Of a stretch of 64,000 nt of DNA, positions 34,001 to 42,362 are shown piece after piece (within the stretch, counting starts at the first letter, position 1; the number at the start of each line of letters is the position of its first letter). The stretch spans positions 986,501 through 1,050,500 of the forward strand of contig NZ_LT984798.1 in assembly GCF_900243745.1 (NCBI RefSeq), read 5' to 3'. The notes under the pieces are model-generated. The model ran no database searches and was not told the origin of the DNA. It saw only the letters and a list, made by a program, of their open reading frames with translations. Source of the stretch: Desulfovibrio sp. G11. Lineage in GTDB: Bacteria > Desulfobacterota > Desulfovibrionia > Desulfovibrionales > Desulfovibrionaceae. Made by a program: the position numbers and the translations under genes.

Positions 34001-34279
34001 CGAGCCAGAGCCGGAAGCCGCCGTGGAAGTCATGTAGAGCATGTTTTCCACGCCGTTGATATTGACTTCCAGAGGGGCCAGCACGGTAGACGCGATGGTC
34101 TCCGCGGAAGCACCGGGGTACACCACGCTGACGTTGACCGTGGGAGGCACCAGGTCGGGGTACTGGGCCACGGGCAATGCCCGCATGGCCAGCGCCCCCA
34201 CCAGAGTGATGACAATGGATATGACCGCCGAAAGAATTGGTCTGCGTAAAAAGAAATTCGGCTTTGTGGAAACAGCCAT
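31076..34279 (-). CDS. RND multidrug efflux permease (HAE1 family)
   Basis: A 1067-residue inner-membrane proton-driven transporter, AcrB-like in length and layout. TM1 lies at about 11-31, the large periplasmic loop follows, and the TM4 proton-relay pair is D414-D415 in GIVVDDAIVVLENVER. The lysine of TM10 is in GLAAKNAILIVEF. The C-terminal 20 residues are acidic. It forms a tripartite pump with the fusion protein (6 bp upstream) and the OprM-like channel. The drug range cannot be told from sequence. Confidence 0.95.
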   Translation of the reverse strand: MAVSTKPNFFLRRPILSAVISIVITLVGALAMRALPVAQYPDLVPPTVNVSVVYPGASAETIASTVLAPLEVNINGVENMLYMTSTAASGSGSGSINVYFSLGTDPDMALVNVNNKVNLAQTVLPEAVRRQGVSVLKRSPAMLLVFSYFSPDGRYDQVFINNWAQINVVDALKRVEGVGDVTIFGSMDYAMRIWLQPDKLAKYGVSVNEVAAAIQEQNSQYAPGRLGEMPSPDSTQLTWQIDTQGRLVTPEEFGEIIVRSGPDSAMLRLKDVARVELGGKDYSVTSRYNGMVARMGAVYLLPGANAIATGDRVLDKLAEIGLTMPDGLDYTILVNTNDFVLESIREVVSTLVEAMILVFIVVYVFLQSWRATIIPCVAVPVSIIGTFAGLYAFGYTINTLTLFAMVLSIGIVVDDAIVVLENVERIMTTEHLPPKEATAKAMNEVTAPIVAIVLVLCAVFIPVSFMGGLAGQMYKQFAITISVSVVLSGVVALTLTPALCALLLKPHDHSYKPPKPFVWFNRFFDSVTTNYVNIVNYLKASSLRALSLFAVMILICVWLFRVVPGGLVPNEDQGYILGMAILDDGASQHRTTAVNKVLNDFLLSNPAVQSMGTLSGLDITSISVKSNYGTFFALLKPWGERKKPEMSSDAVLQTVGAVTLMQPEAVVMGFAPPPISGMSTTGGFEGYIQMRGTGSLQDLENETNRLVQEVMAVDADGKRKYPAIGMLRNLFSTGSPQLYANLDRDRCKDMGVQISDVFTAMGGTFGGAYVNDFNYMGRTFQVRLQSEAQYRVLPEDLGNVYVPNNKGEMIPLTAVMTLERRTAPQVVERYNVFPAAHVMGAPAPGFSSGQALDQMEAAAKAILPTDYSLGWVGSALQEKLASTDTTVIFVLALVMVFLILAAQYESWSLPLSVLTAVPFGVFGALLATWARGLSNDVYFQVALVTLVGLAAKNAILIVEFAVEAWRGGRSLDAAASFASRLRFRPIVMTSLAFILGCVPLAISTGAGANSRHALGTAVIGGMLAATCIATLFVPYFFKIIMQISLKIQGKTDPNAGKDFTGDGQEDL

Positions 34280-34285
34280 ACTTAC

Positions 34286-35401
34286 CTACTTCTTAGCCGC
34301 GCCATCCCGGGGCTGTTCGCCCCCGGAGGGCATTATGCTCACTTGTGTGCCGGGACGGGCCTTGATGATGCCTTCGCTGATAATGCGTTCGCCGCCCTTG
34401 AGACCCTCAAGCACAAGATATTTGTCGCCAACGGACACACCAACGACCACGGGAATGGGATACACCTTGTCGTCCTTGTCCACGCCCATAACCAGCGAAC
34501 CCTTCTGGGTCAGCAGTACGCACTTTTGCGGAACAAGCACGGCGTTTTTAAGGATATCGCCATCCATATACAGCCGGACATACTGACCGGGCATGATGCT
34601 GCGGTCAGCATTGGCAAAAACCGCACGGGCCTTGATGACGCCGGTGCTTGGCTGTACCTGGCTGTCAATAAAAGTCACTTCGCCCTCGCCCTTGTACATG
34701 CTGCCGTCAAGCAGCCGCAGCCGCGCCTTGTAACGGCCTTCGGCAGGCAGCGCGAGGCGGCCTTCGGCGGCCAGGTTCTGGCGTGTCATGCGCTCGGGAG
34801 CGGCAATGGAAAAATCGATGTACATCGGGTCGGTCTGGTTCACGTAGGTAAGCAGGGAATTGTTGCCCACGAGGTTGCCCGGGGTGTAGTTTTCCTTGCT
34901 GCTGTAGCCGGAGACCGGGGCCGTCACCTGACAGTAATCCAGATTGATCTTGGCCTGGCGCATGGCTGCCTTGGCGCTTTCATAGGCGGCCAGGGCATTG
35001 TCGCGCTCTTTCTGCGACACGGCATTCTTTTCATACAGCGGGCGCACCCGCCGCCATTCCCGTTCGGCATTGGTGAACTGGGCCTGAGCCTGCTGCATGA
35101 GCGCTTCGTAATGGTCGCGTTCCAACTGGAAAAGCAGTTGGCCCTGCTCCACATAATCGCCTTCTTCATACAGCCGCTTTTCAATAATGGCTTCAACCCG
35201 CGCGCGCACTTCAACAGCCCGCGAGCCGGATGCCTGCGCCTGATATTCGGCAGGCCACGGTTCATCGCGAGCTACAACATCAAAAATTGCCACGGGCAGG
35301 TGCATGGCCCCCTGCTGGGCTTTTTTTTCACTATCGCAGGCGACCAGCGCGAGGCAAAGCGCCAGGGCAAGAGGAAGAGAGAACAGCTGTCTGCTTGTCA
35401 T
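34286..35401 (-). CDS. RND efflux membrane fusion protein (AcrA-like)
   Basis: A 371-residue periplasmic adaptor. The N-terminus MTSRQLFSLPLALALCLALV is a signal ending in a lipobox Cys (VACDSEKK). RVEAIIEKRLYEEGDYVEQGQLLFQLERD is the biotinyl-lipoyl-like half, followed by a helical hairpin (residues 95-140) and beta-barrel segments (DRSIMPGQYVRLYMDG). First gene of the operon, preceded by a long intergenic region with an imperfect palindrome. Confidence 0.93.
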   Translation of the reverse strand: MTSRQLFSLPLALALCLALVACDSEKKAQQGAMHLPVAIFDVVARDEPWPAEYQAQASGSRAVEVRARVEAIIEKRLYEEGDYVEQGQLLFQLERDHYEALMQQAQAQFTNAEREWRRVRPLYEKNAVSQKERDNALAAYESAKAAMRQAKINLDYCQVTAPVSGYSSKENYTPGNLVGNNSLLTYVNQTDPMYIDFSIAAPERMTRQNLAAEGRLALPAEGRYKARLRLLDGSMYKGEGEVTFIDSQVQPSTGVIKARAVFANADRSIMPGQYVRLYMDGDILKNAVLVPQKCVLLTQKGSLVMGVDKDDKVYPIPVVVGVSVGDKYLVLEGLKGGERIISEGIIKARPGTQVSIMPSGGEQPRDGAAKK

Positions 35402-35626
35402 GAACTACTCCATAAGACGCGTGACTCGGCACGCTGAAAAAACCGCCCGGCATACAAAATCGGGCGAAGCATCAATGTAAAAAACACAGTTCATTGCAAA
35501 AAGCAATCGAGCCGCCCCGCAAGGGGGTCAGAGCAAGACTGCAAAAATACTTAATGAAATCAGCATGTTGTAACACCGTATTATTTTCTCGCAACATACT
35601 GATTTTATTAGATAAAAAATTATACC
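35402..35626 (-). promoter_or_regulatory. Promoter/operator region of the efflux operon
   Basis: The 225-bp region contains an inverted repeat: AAATCAGCATGTTG (35557-35570) with CAACATACTGATTT (35592-35605), one mismatch per arm. It overlaps a possible -35 TTACAA and -10 TATTTT on the minus strand. This is the layout of a TetR- or MarR-type operator, but no regulator gene is adjacent. A CCCCGCAAGGGGG hairpin lies at about 35516-35528. Confidence 0.5.
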
Positions 35627-36265
35627 CTATTCCTGCCCAATGTTGCCGTCGTGTTCCGCCAATTCGTGCTCATCATGCCACAGCCTGGCATTACGGGCAG
35701 CACTGTTCAGAAAGGCATACCACCAGATGCCGTCTTTGAGCAATTCCAGCCTCTTGAACCTGTGCCGTTCATCGCCCATGCGCAATACGGTGATTTCCAA
35801 CATTTTTTCTGCGCCGTTTCCATCCACAAAGACCAGACGCAGAGCTGCTTTTTGCAGCGCCCGCAATTCTGCTGTGGAAAATGTACTGATGCCTTTACCG
35901 GCGATTTCTGTGGCCTTGAGAAAACTGGTGGCCTGCTGGGACTCCAGCGGCAAATCCCGGGGAGAGCCGTTGAGCAGCAGATCAACCCGCACAATATTGG
36001 CAAGATTGATTTTACTGCGATTGATGACCTTTCCTTCGCGCAACACTCTATAATAGCAGGCTCCGGTATCTTCCGAAGCCCCCATGACCACAGCCGTGCG
36101 CACATCCGGATAAAAAACGCCCACACTGGCCGTCATGCCCGAAGCAGTGGCGACACTGCTTTTTTCTTCGGCAATGCATTGAAGATGTTGCGCTGTTCTG
36201 CGCCTGGCATCCACATAAATGAAGACCAAAAACACAATGAGCGCGGCGACAATGGTAAAACTCAT
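35627..36265 (-). CDS. Membrane-anchored protein of unknown function
   Basis: A 212-residue protein. MSFTIVAALIVFLVFIYVDA is one N-terminal membrane span or uncleaved signal; the rest is a soluble alpha/beta domain. Segments include VLREGKVINRSKINLANIVR and ELLKDGIWWYAFLNSAARNA near the end. No family recognised. It is monocistronic, with no clear promoter upstream. Its message could run on toward the efflux operon across the palindrome at 35557-35605. Confidence 0.68.
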   Translation of the reverse strand: MSFTIVAALIVFLVFIYVDARRRTAQHLQCIAEEKSSVATASGMTASVGVFYPDVRTAVVMGASEDTGACYYRVLREGKVINRSKINLANIVRVDLLLNGSPRDLPLESQQATSFLKATEIAGKGISTFSTAELRALQKAALRLVFVDGNGAEKMLEITVLRMGDERHRFKRLELLKDGIWWYAFLNSAARNARLWHDEHELAEHDGNIGQE

Positions 36266-36525
36266 ACAACACGCCTCCGCATGCTCACAGTGTCTCGAGC
36301 GTCAGAAAATGTCAAGGAAGGACGCAGAGTGCGCCCCCTGACGTGGAAAACCCTGTAAAAAACCGGAGATCGACCCGGCCGAAGGCAAAATCCTGCCGCC
36401 CGGGCGAGCCGCCTGACAGTGCGGCAAGCAGAAAAAGACTGGAACAGCACCCGCATGCCTGCACACGCGGCGCGCCGGATACGGCAAAAGAACAGTTGCG
36501 TTACGGGCAGAGGCGCGAAGAAGTT

Positions 36526-37674
36526 CTATTCCTCAAAGCGCAGTCGCTTCAGCGTGCCCGCCTGCGCGGCCAGCAGTTCGGCAACAATGGATACCGCTAT
36601 CTGCTGCGGAGTTTCAGCCTCGATGGTCAGGCCGATGGGACAACATACGGCGGCCAGTTCGGCGGCGGGAACCCCCTGGGCGCGCAGCAGGGCATAAATC
36701 TGGTCGCGCTTGGTCCTGCTGCCGATCATACCTATGTACTGGGCGTGGCTGGTCAGCGCCTGCGCCAGAGTTTCACGGTCAAAGCCGTGTCCGCGCGTGA
36801 TGATGGCTACATAATGGTGACGGCCGATGCCGCAGGCGTTTACCAGGTTTTCGTATTCCGGCAGCACGTAGCAACGGCGCGCCATGGGAAAGCGCTGCGG
36901 ATTGGAAAATTCCGGCCTGTCGTCCGCGACGTCTACAACAAAGCCGCAGGCATGCGCCAGGCGTGCCACCTCAAGCGAAACATGCCCGCCCCCGCAAAGC
37001 AGCAGGATCGTCGGGGCAGCCAGAGGTTCCACATAAACGCTGGACTCCCCTTTTTCCACCAGTCCGGCACGGCCCTTGCGCCGGGCGGCCAGCTCTCGTG
37101 CTGCTGCCGTGTCCAGGCTCGCGCCGGCGGCCAGCTCTCCGCCCTGGGGCAGGCTGTCGAGACATAGGCTGCGCGAGGGCGTTTCGTGGCTCACGTCCAC
37201 CACCCACACACCGCCCACGCCTTCGCTCAGGGCCAGGGCAGCCAGACTGAACAGGCCCGCCTGCTCCGGCAGCAGCACTTCACACAGTACTTCCATGCCG
37301 CCGCCGCAGATCATGTCGCTGTCAGGAGTAAAGCCGCTGAGATCGCAGCTGACCCGGGCAGAACGCCCCATGAACAGACTCTGGGCGGCGGCCTCCATGG
37401 CCCGGGCCTCGAGCAGGCCGCCGCCCACCGTGCCTTCCGGCCCGGCCTGCGTATACAGGGCACGGGTTCCGGCATCACGGGGGGCCGAGCCTGTGCGGCT
37501 GATAACCGTCACCAGCACCACGCTTTCCCCTTCGCCCAGCAGCCGGGCCACGCGGGCTTCCAGCGTGTCGGGCCAGGGGGCGCTCATGCCGCCGGAACCG
37601 GCAGCGTCAGCGGAACAGGCCCCCGCAGGGCCGGTACTGACGGCCCCGCCGCCAGGTTCGTCACTCCTGCTCAT
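36526..37674 (-). CDS. XdhC-family accessory protein of molybdenum hydroxylases
   Basis: A 382-residue protein. The XdhC/CoxI N-terminal domain has VVLVTVISRTGSAPRDAGTRAL, then GTVGGGLLEARAM; the C-terminal Rossmann domain begins LLLCGGGHVSLEVARLA and includes RCYVLPEYENL and YIGMIGSRTKRDQI. XdhC proteins bind and sulfurate or protect the molybdenum cofactor. The start at 37674 has GAGGAAG and overlaps the topA stop by 14 bp. No hydroxylase gene is in view, so its partner is elsewhere. Confidence 0.9.
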   Translation of the reverse strand: MSRSDEPGGGAVSTGPAGACSADAAGSGGMSAPWPDTLEARVARLLGEGESVVLVTVISRTGSAPRDAGTRALYTQAGPEGTVGGGLLEARAMEAAAQSLFMGRSARVSCDLSGFTPDSDMICGGGMEVLCEVLLPEQAGLFSLAALALSEGVGGVWVVDVSHETPSRSLCLDSLPQGGELAAGASLDTAAARELAARRKGRAGLVEKGESSVYVEPLAAPTILLLCGGGHVSLEVARLAHACGFVVDVADDRPEFSNPQRFPMARRCYVLPEYENLVNACGIGRHHYVAIITRGHGFDRETLAQALTSHAQYIGMIGSRTKRDQIYALLRAQGVPAAELAAVCCPIGLTIEAETPQQIAVSIVAELLAAQAGTLKRLRFEE

Positions 37675-39907
37675 GATCTTCCTCCTTCACATAGCCGCAG
37701 CCCTTGACCGGGCATATGACCTTCAGGCCGTCCCGGCTCTTCTTTTCCACCAGATAGGGGGAGTTACAGCGCGGGCAGGGGCCGGGTACGGGCCTGTCCC
37801 ACAGGGCAAAGTCGCACTGCGGGTACTGGTCGCAAGAATAGAATATCTTGCCACGCTTGGTGCTTTTTTCCACCAACTGCCCCTTTTCGCAGCGCGGACA
37901 GGGCACGCCCGTGGACAGGGAGGCCGCATGCCTGCATTCGGGATAGCCCGTGCAGGCGATAAAGCTGCTGCCTGTGCGGGCTTTTTTGATGACAAGGTCG
38001 CGCCCGCACTTGGGGCACTGCCCCACCTTTTCATACTTCGGCTTTTCAGCGGCCACGGCCTCCACCTTGCCCTCCTCGTTACGGGAGAAGTTGCTGGTGA
38101 AATTGCAGTCGGGGTAGCCGGAGCAGGCCAGAAAAGCGCCGGCCTTGCCGAACTTGATCATGAGCGGCTTGCCGCATTCCGGGCAGGCTAGATCGGCGGG
38201 GATGCCGCCCTTGACGCTCTGCATGTTTTTGGCAGCGGCCGTAAGGGTAGGATTGAAATCGTCGGCAAAGGCACGCAAAAGCTCTACCCAGTGCTCCTTG
38301 CCCTCGGCCACCTTGTCCAGCCCTTCTTCCATCTGGGCGGTAAAGCCCACGTCCATCAACCGCGAAAAATGTTCGGTCAGTTGGCCGCAAACCACACGCC
38401 CGAGATCTGTAGGCACAAAGTGCCTTTCGGCCAGGCTCACATATTCCCTGTCCTGCAATGTGGATATAATGGCCGCATAGGTGGAAGGACGCCCGATGCC
38501 GCGCTCTTCAAGCTCGCGCACGAGGCTCGCCTCGCTGTAGCGCGGCGGAGGCTGGGTGAACTTTTGTTCCTTGTCCATCTTTTCCAGCTTGAGGGTCTGC
38601 CCGACCTCCACAGGCGGCAGATCGGAATCGGCGTCTTCTCCGGCGCGGGGCAGGGCCGCCATAAAACCGGGGAAAAGCAGACGTTCGCCCTTGGCGCGCC
38701 ACTGGCTGTGAGCACAGGCAATGGTGACAGTGGTGTCGTGAAAGCGCGCTCCGGCCATCTGCGAAGCCACAAAGCGCGACCAGATAAGCCGGTAAAGATT
38801 GTACTGGTCAGGGGGCAGGTGTTGCTTGACCTCATCGGGCGTGATGGACACATCCACGGGGCGGATGGCTTCGTGGGCGTCCTGGGCGCTGCCCTTGGTC
38901 TTGTACACACGGGCGCGCTTGGGCAGGTAATCCTTGCCGAAGTGTTCGCCAATAAATTTCTTGGCCGCGTCCCGGGCCTCATCGGCAATGCGCGTGGAGT
39001 CCGTACGCATATAGGTGATAAGGGCGGTAAGGCCGCGGTCGCCCAGCTCCACGCCTTCATAGAGGCGCTGGGCAATATTCATAGTGCGCTTGGCCGAATA
39101 GGAAAGACGCTGGTTGGCCGCCTGCTGGAGCGTGGAGGTGATGAACGGCGGCTGGGGCGCGCGCTCGCGCTCCTTCTGTTCCACATTTTCCACCACAAAG
39201 GGCTGTCCCTTGAGGGCGGCCTCAAGAGCCTGCGCCTCTTCGGCATTGCCGATGACCGCCTTCTTGCCGTTGACCTTGAGCAGATCGGCCTTAAATGGAG
39301 GCGGCACCTCGCCCGAAAGCAGGGCCTTGAACAGCCAGTATTCCTCTGGCCTGAAGACCTCGCGCTCTTCCTCACGCTCCACAATAAGGCGCAGGGCCAC
39401 GGATTGTACACGGCCTGCGGATATACCGCGCTTGATGGTTTTCCATAGCAGGGGTGAAATCTTGTAGCCCACAAGCCTGTCCAGGATACGGCGGGCCTGC
39501 TGGGCGTCAAAAAGGTCGGCATTGAGTTCGCGCGGGTGCGCTAACGCTTCCTTGACGGCCTTGGCCGTAATTTCGTTGAACTGGATACGCTTGATATCCT
39601 TGGCCTTGTCGCGGATCAGCTCGGCCACATGCCAGGCAATGGCCTCACCTTCGCGGTCGGGGTCGGGGGCCAGATATACGGTCTCGGCCTTGGATGCGGC
39701 GGCGCGCAGGTCGCTGACCACATTTTTTTTATTTTCTATAACTTCATAATGAGGCGCAAAGTCATGCTCTTCGTCCACGCCAAGCGTTTTGGCGGGCAAG
39801 TCGCGTACATGGCCCACACTGGCCTGCACCATATAAGCCGGTCCCAGAAATTTCTTGATGGTCTTAACCTTGGCCGGTGATTCCACTATTATCAACTGTT
39901 TGCCCAT
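37661..39907 (-). CDS. topA: DNA topoisomerase I
   Basis: A 748-residue type IA topoisomerase starting MGKQLIIVESPAKVKTIKKF. The TOPRIM acidic triad is in APDPDREGEAIAWH (about residue 60) and the active-site Tyr is in ITYMRTDSTRIA (near residue 300). Four C-terminal zinc ribbons follow: CPECGKPLM, CPKCGRDLV, CPRCEKGQL and CPRCNSPYL. It relaxes negative supercoils. A promoter is visible at 39970-39997. The xdhC-like gene overlaps its 3' end. Confidence 0.97.
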   Translation of the reverse strand: MGKQLIIVESPAKVKTIKKFLGPAYMVQASVGHVRDLPAKTLGVDEEHDFAPHYEVIENKKNVVSDLRAAASKAETVYLAPDPDREGEAIAWHVAELIRDKAKDIKRIQFNEITAKAVKEALAHPRELNADLFDAQQARRILDRLVGYKISPLLWKTIKRGISAGRVQSVALRLIVEREEEREVFRPEEYWLFKALLSGEVPPPFKADLLKVNGKKAVIGNAEEAQALEAALKGQPFVVENVEQKERERAPQPPFITSTLQQAANQRLSYSAKRTMNIAQRLYEGVELGDRGLTALITYMRTDSTRIADEARDAAKKFIGEHFGKDYLPKRARVYKTKGSAQDAHEAIRPVDVSITPDEVKQHLPPDQYNLYRLIWSRFVASQMAGARFHDTTVTIACAHSQWRAKGERLLFPGFMAALPRAGEDADSDLPPVEVGQTLKLEKMDKEQKFTQPPPRYSEASLVRELEERGIGRPSTYAAIISTLQDREYVSLAERHFVPTDLGRVVCGQLTEHFSRLMDVGFTAQMEEGLDKVAEGKEHWVELLRAFADDFNPTLTAAAKNMQSVKGGIPADLACPECGKPLMIKFGKAGAFLACSGYPDCNFTSNFSRNEEGKVEAVAAEKPKYEKVGQCPKCGRDLVIKKARTGSSFIACTGYPECRHAASLSTGVPCPRCEKGQLVEKSTKRGKIFYSCDQYPQCDFALWDRPVPGPCPRCNSPYLVEKKSRDGLKVICPVKGCGYVKEEDHEQE

Positions 39908-40218
39908 GCTGCCCTCAATTGGCTTTCCGGCTGCGCCAAAAATGTCCTGCGCGCCCTTTATGTAACGGCAAGATACGATAAAACCCGAAGGCGTCAAGTG
40001 CGGGCCGTGAAGCCGGGGCTGCTGCCCGGAACCGGCAAGAGCAAAAAAATGCCCGGCGCAACGCATGGCCGGCAGGCAGGTGCAAAAGAAAAATATATTG
40101 GATTATTGGGCAGATGACACATCAATTCCACAAGCATGGCAGCATGACATACCCAACTGGACAGGGGTGCGTCACTTGCGGTAGTATAGTAGTAATTTCC
40201 AGTCAAAATGAGGGATAT
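39908..40218. other. Divergent region between topA and a lipoprotein gene
   Basis: 311 bp. It contains the minus-strand topA promoter and a weaker plus-strand candidate -10 (TATAGT, about 40184) without a good -35. Otherwise nothing recognisable. Confidence 0.5.
39970..39997 (-). promoter_or_regulatory. Sigma-70-type promoter of topA
   Basis: TTGACG (39997-39992), 16-bp spacer, TATCTT (39975-39970) on the minus strand, about 55 bp before the topA ribosome-binding site. Confidence 0.68.
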
Positions 40219-40938
40219 ATGCGCATATGTCCAATACCATACCGCCTTGTAGCGGCAATCTGCCTGACGATGCTCTGCCTGCTGGCTGCGGGCTGCTCGT
40301 CGCGCCATAATACCGGCCCGGATGCGCCCGGCAGTTCGGATTTTCCGCCCGGCTCGCCTGCTGACCCGCGCTCCAACCAGGCCGAAGCCAGGCCCGGACC
40401 GTTGCCCGCCATCAAGGCAAGCCCCGGGCAAAGCGTCTTTGTGGACGTGAGCGGCGGCAGCGCCACATTTAACGCCGACCTTCAGTCGATGCTGACGGCT
40501 TACCTGCAAAGTGAGCGGGAGCTTGTACCCGCGGATTCGGCCAAGGGGTCTGACCTGCTGCTGCGTGTTGCGGTGGACGAGGTAGTCCCCCTGGGTTCGC
40601 GCAGTACGCCGCCCGATGCGGGCAGAGCCTTGGGGCATACCGCTACCGGCGCCATGCTGGGTGCGCTCGTGGGCGGCGCTACCGGCGGCGGCCGCGGCGC
40701 GGCCTGGGGCGTTGGCGGCGGCCTGTTGCTGGGCCTTGGCGTCAGCATGCTTGACGGCGGCACAAGCAACATCTGGGGCATGCGCGCCCGCGTGGGCGCA
40801 GGCCGTAACGGCAAGCAGCCCCAGGAGATGTATACGGTAAGCGTCAGCGCCGAAGGCGCCGGCATGGGGCGCGACGATATTCTTCCCGCCCTGGAGGACA
40901 AGCTGAGCAGTGAAATCGTCAAGGCCGTAAAGCCCTGA
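40219..40938 (+). CDS. TraT-like glycine-zipper lipoprotein
   Basis: A 239-residue protein starting MRICPIPYRLVAAICLTMLC, with lipobox LAAGC (Cys about 26). After a Pro/Gly-rich linker it has a TraT-like body: SVFVDVSGGSATFNADLQSM, then a glycine zipper (GAMLGALVGGATGGGRG and GVGGGLLLGLGVSM), and DDILPALEDKLSSEIVKAV at the end. TraT-type proteins are outer-membrane lipoproteins affecting surface exclusion and complement resistance. GAGGG lies upstream. Confidence 0.72.
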   Translation: MRICPIPYRLVAAICLTMLCLLAAGCSSRHNTGPDAPGSSDFPPGSPADPRSNQAEARPGPLPAIKASPGQSVFVDVSGGSATFNADLQSMLTAYLQSERELVPADSAKGSDLLLRVAVDEVVPLGSRSTPPDAGRALGHTATGAMLGALVGGATGGGRGAAWGVGGGLLLGLGVSMLDGGTSNIWGMRARVGAGRNGKQPQEMYTVSVSAEGAGMGRDDILPALEDKLSSEIVKAVKP

Positions 40939-41382
40939 CAAACCCGCCGCCCTGTCAGGATGCCGCAGCGGACAGTCCTTTTGCTTCAGTTACAGCCCCA
41001 AGCCCGCCGGTTCCCCCTTGCCGGACGAGAAATGACCGTTCCCCCACATGACCAGGCTGCGCTGTGGCAGAAGCCACGCCTTGCAGCCTGGCAAGACACG
41101 CCGGTCATTCTGCATACCCTGAAAAATTGTCTGCAACACATATAACAGACAGCGAGACGTCTCTGCCCGCAGCCACCTTCAATCCTCCTGAAACATACCA
41201 TACTCCGAGGATTTACAACAGACAGCGCCCGGGCGGACAGCGGCCCTGGCGCACGAAAATATTTTTACAGACTTGTTCACTGGCCCGAAAAATGCATCCG
41301 CCGGGAACATGCATGGCGAAAGCCCTACGCTTTCGCATTCAATACCAGCCGCGCCTCTGGCGGCAAGGACCGAGGTTTTCTT
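40939..41382. other. Intergenic region between the two TraT-like genes
   Basis: 444 bp without a convincing gene. A hairpin CCTGACA/TGTCAGG (40934-40940, 40953-40959) overlaps the first gene's stop. A perfect 10-bp palindrome GAGACGTCTC lies at 41154-41163. No clear promoter was found for the second gene. Confidence 0.45.
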
Positions 41383-42039
41383 ATGACTTTGAAAGGACTA
41401 CGTTTTATTGCACTGCTGCTTTGCCTGAGCCTTGTGCCGCTTGCGGCCTGCGTGCGTCAGGCCGCTGACCCGGACAAGCTGGAAGTATTGCGTTCGGGCA
41501 AGCTGCAGGAAGCACAAGACGATGATACAATTGCGGATACTGTCTATGTAAGCGTGCGCGACAACACCAACCGTGTTTTCGGTCTGCGCGCGCAGACAGA
41601 ATCCTGGCTGCAGCGCAGCGGATTCACCATTGTGGGCAACCCCAGCGAGGCCGGATATATTGTACAGCTTACGGTGCTGTCTGCCGGAAATACAGATCCG
41701 GCACATCTGCGGCAGATGGTTGACGCAGGCTACGACACGCCTTCCGCGCTCAAGGGCAGCGGCGGCGCTACGGTCATGGCCGACGTGCTGCTGGTGCAGC
41801 GCCGCGTTCCCAGCGCCCAAAGGCCAAGCAGGGCCAAACTCAAGAACATCTCCAGCCGTAATGCCCTTTCCAACAGCCAGATGCGCATAGCCGTACTGTT
41901 GCCCGGGCAGGTACGCATGGATGCCGGAGCACCCACCCTGTTTACAGAAACTCTGGCCCGCGAAATCGGAACCGCCATTCACGCGGCCAACAAAAACGCT
42001 GACCAGGCCGCCCCCGCCGGAACCGGAGCAGCACAATAG
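41383..42039 (+). CDS. TraT-like lipoprotein lacking the glycine zipper
   Basis: A 218-residue protein starting MTLKGLRFIALLLCLSLVPL with a lipobox (LAACVRQ). YVSVRDNTNRVFGLRAQTES, FTIVGNPSEAGYIVQLTVLS and NTDPAHLRQMVDAGYD match TraT in order. The Gly-rich central segment of TraT is replaced by GSGGATVMADVLLVQRR, and the end (FTETLAREIGTAI) is again TraT-like. It is probably an outer-membrane lipoprotein paralogous to the preceding gene. Confidence 0.72.
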   Translation: MTLKGLRFIALLLCLSLVPLAACVRQAADPDKLEVLRSGKLQEAQDDDTIADTVYVSVRDNTNRVFGLRAQTESWLQRSGFTIVGNPSEAGYIVQLTVLSAGNTDPAHLRQMVDAGYDTPSALKGSGGATVMADVLLVQRRVPSAQRPSRAKLKNISSRNALSNSQMRIAVLLPGQVRMDAGAPTLFTETLAREIGTAIHAANKNADQAAPAGTGAAQ

Positions 42040-42362
42040 GCCACGCTTCGGGGGCAGATGCGGCTGCAAGCCCGCACGACCGAACAGCGATCAGACATAC
42101 AGCCTGTGGCTGCCGCCGAAATGGGCACCCCTGCGGCGCTACCGGCCGGAACACTGCCGTGCGCATGCCGCAGCCGGACCAGTGGCCCTTTCGCCTGTGC
42201 CTGTTCCCACAGGGACCAGACCGCTTTTAGACAAAAATCAACCGGCCGGATTTTCCTGACGAGATACGGAAAATCCGGCCGGTTCCATTGGTACGATGGG
42301 TTTCAGGGGCGGGCCTGCCCGGCCCTGGCTGCACACGGCCTTCGGGCGTCTGCCGTGGCGCG
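42040..42362. other. Intergenic region with bidirectional terminator
   Basis: 323 bp between convergent genes. Apart from the hairpin at 42231-42284 nothing recognisable was found. Confidence 0.6.
42231..42284. terminator. Bidirectional terminator between convergent genes
   Basis: Perfect 17-bp arms (AACCGGCCGGATTTTCC at 42240-42256 and complement at 42268-42284) with an 11-base loop. Toward the minus strand it is followed by GATTTTTG, so it clearly ends the chemoreceptor gene and may also serve the lipoprotein gene. Confidence 0.85.

Noticed and set aside
41154-41163. 10-bp palindrome between the TraT-like genes as an operator
   Set aside because: Perfect palindromes of this length occur by chance and it has no promoter beside it.
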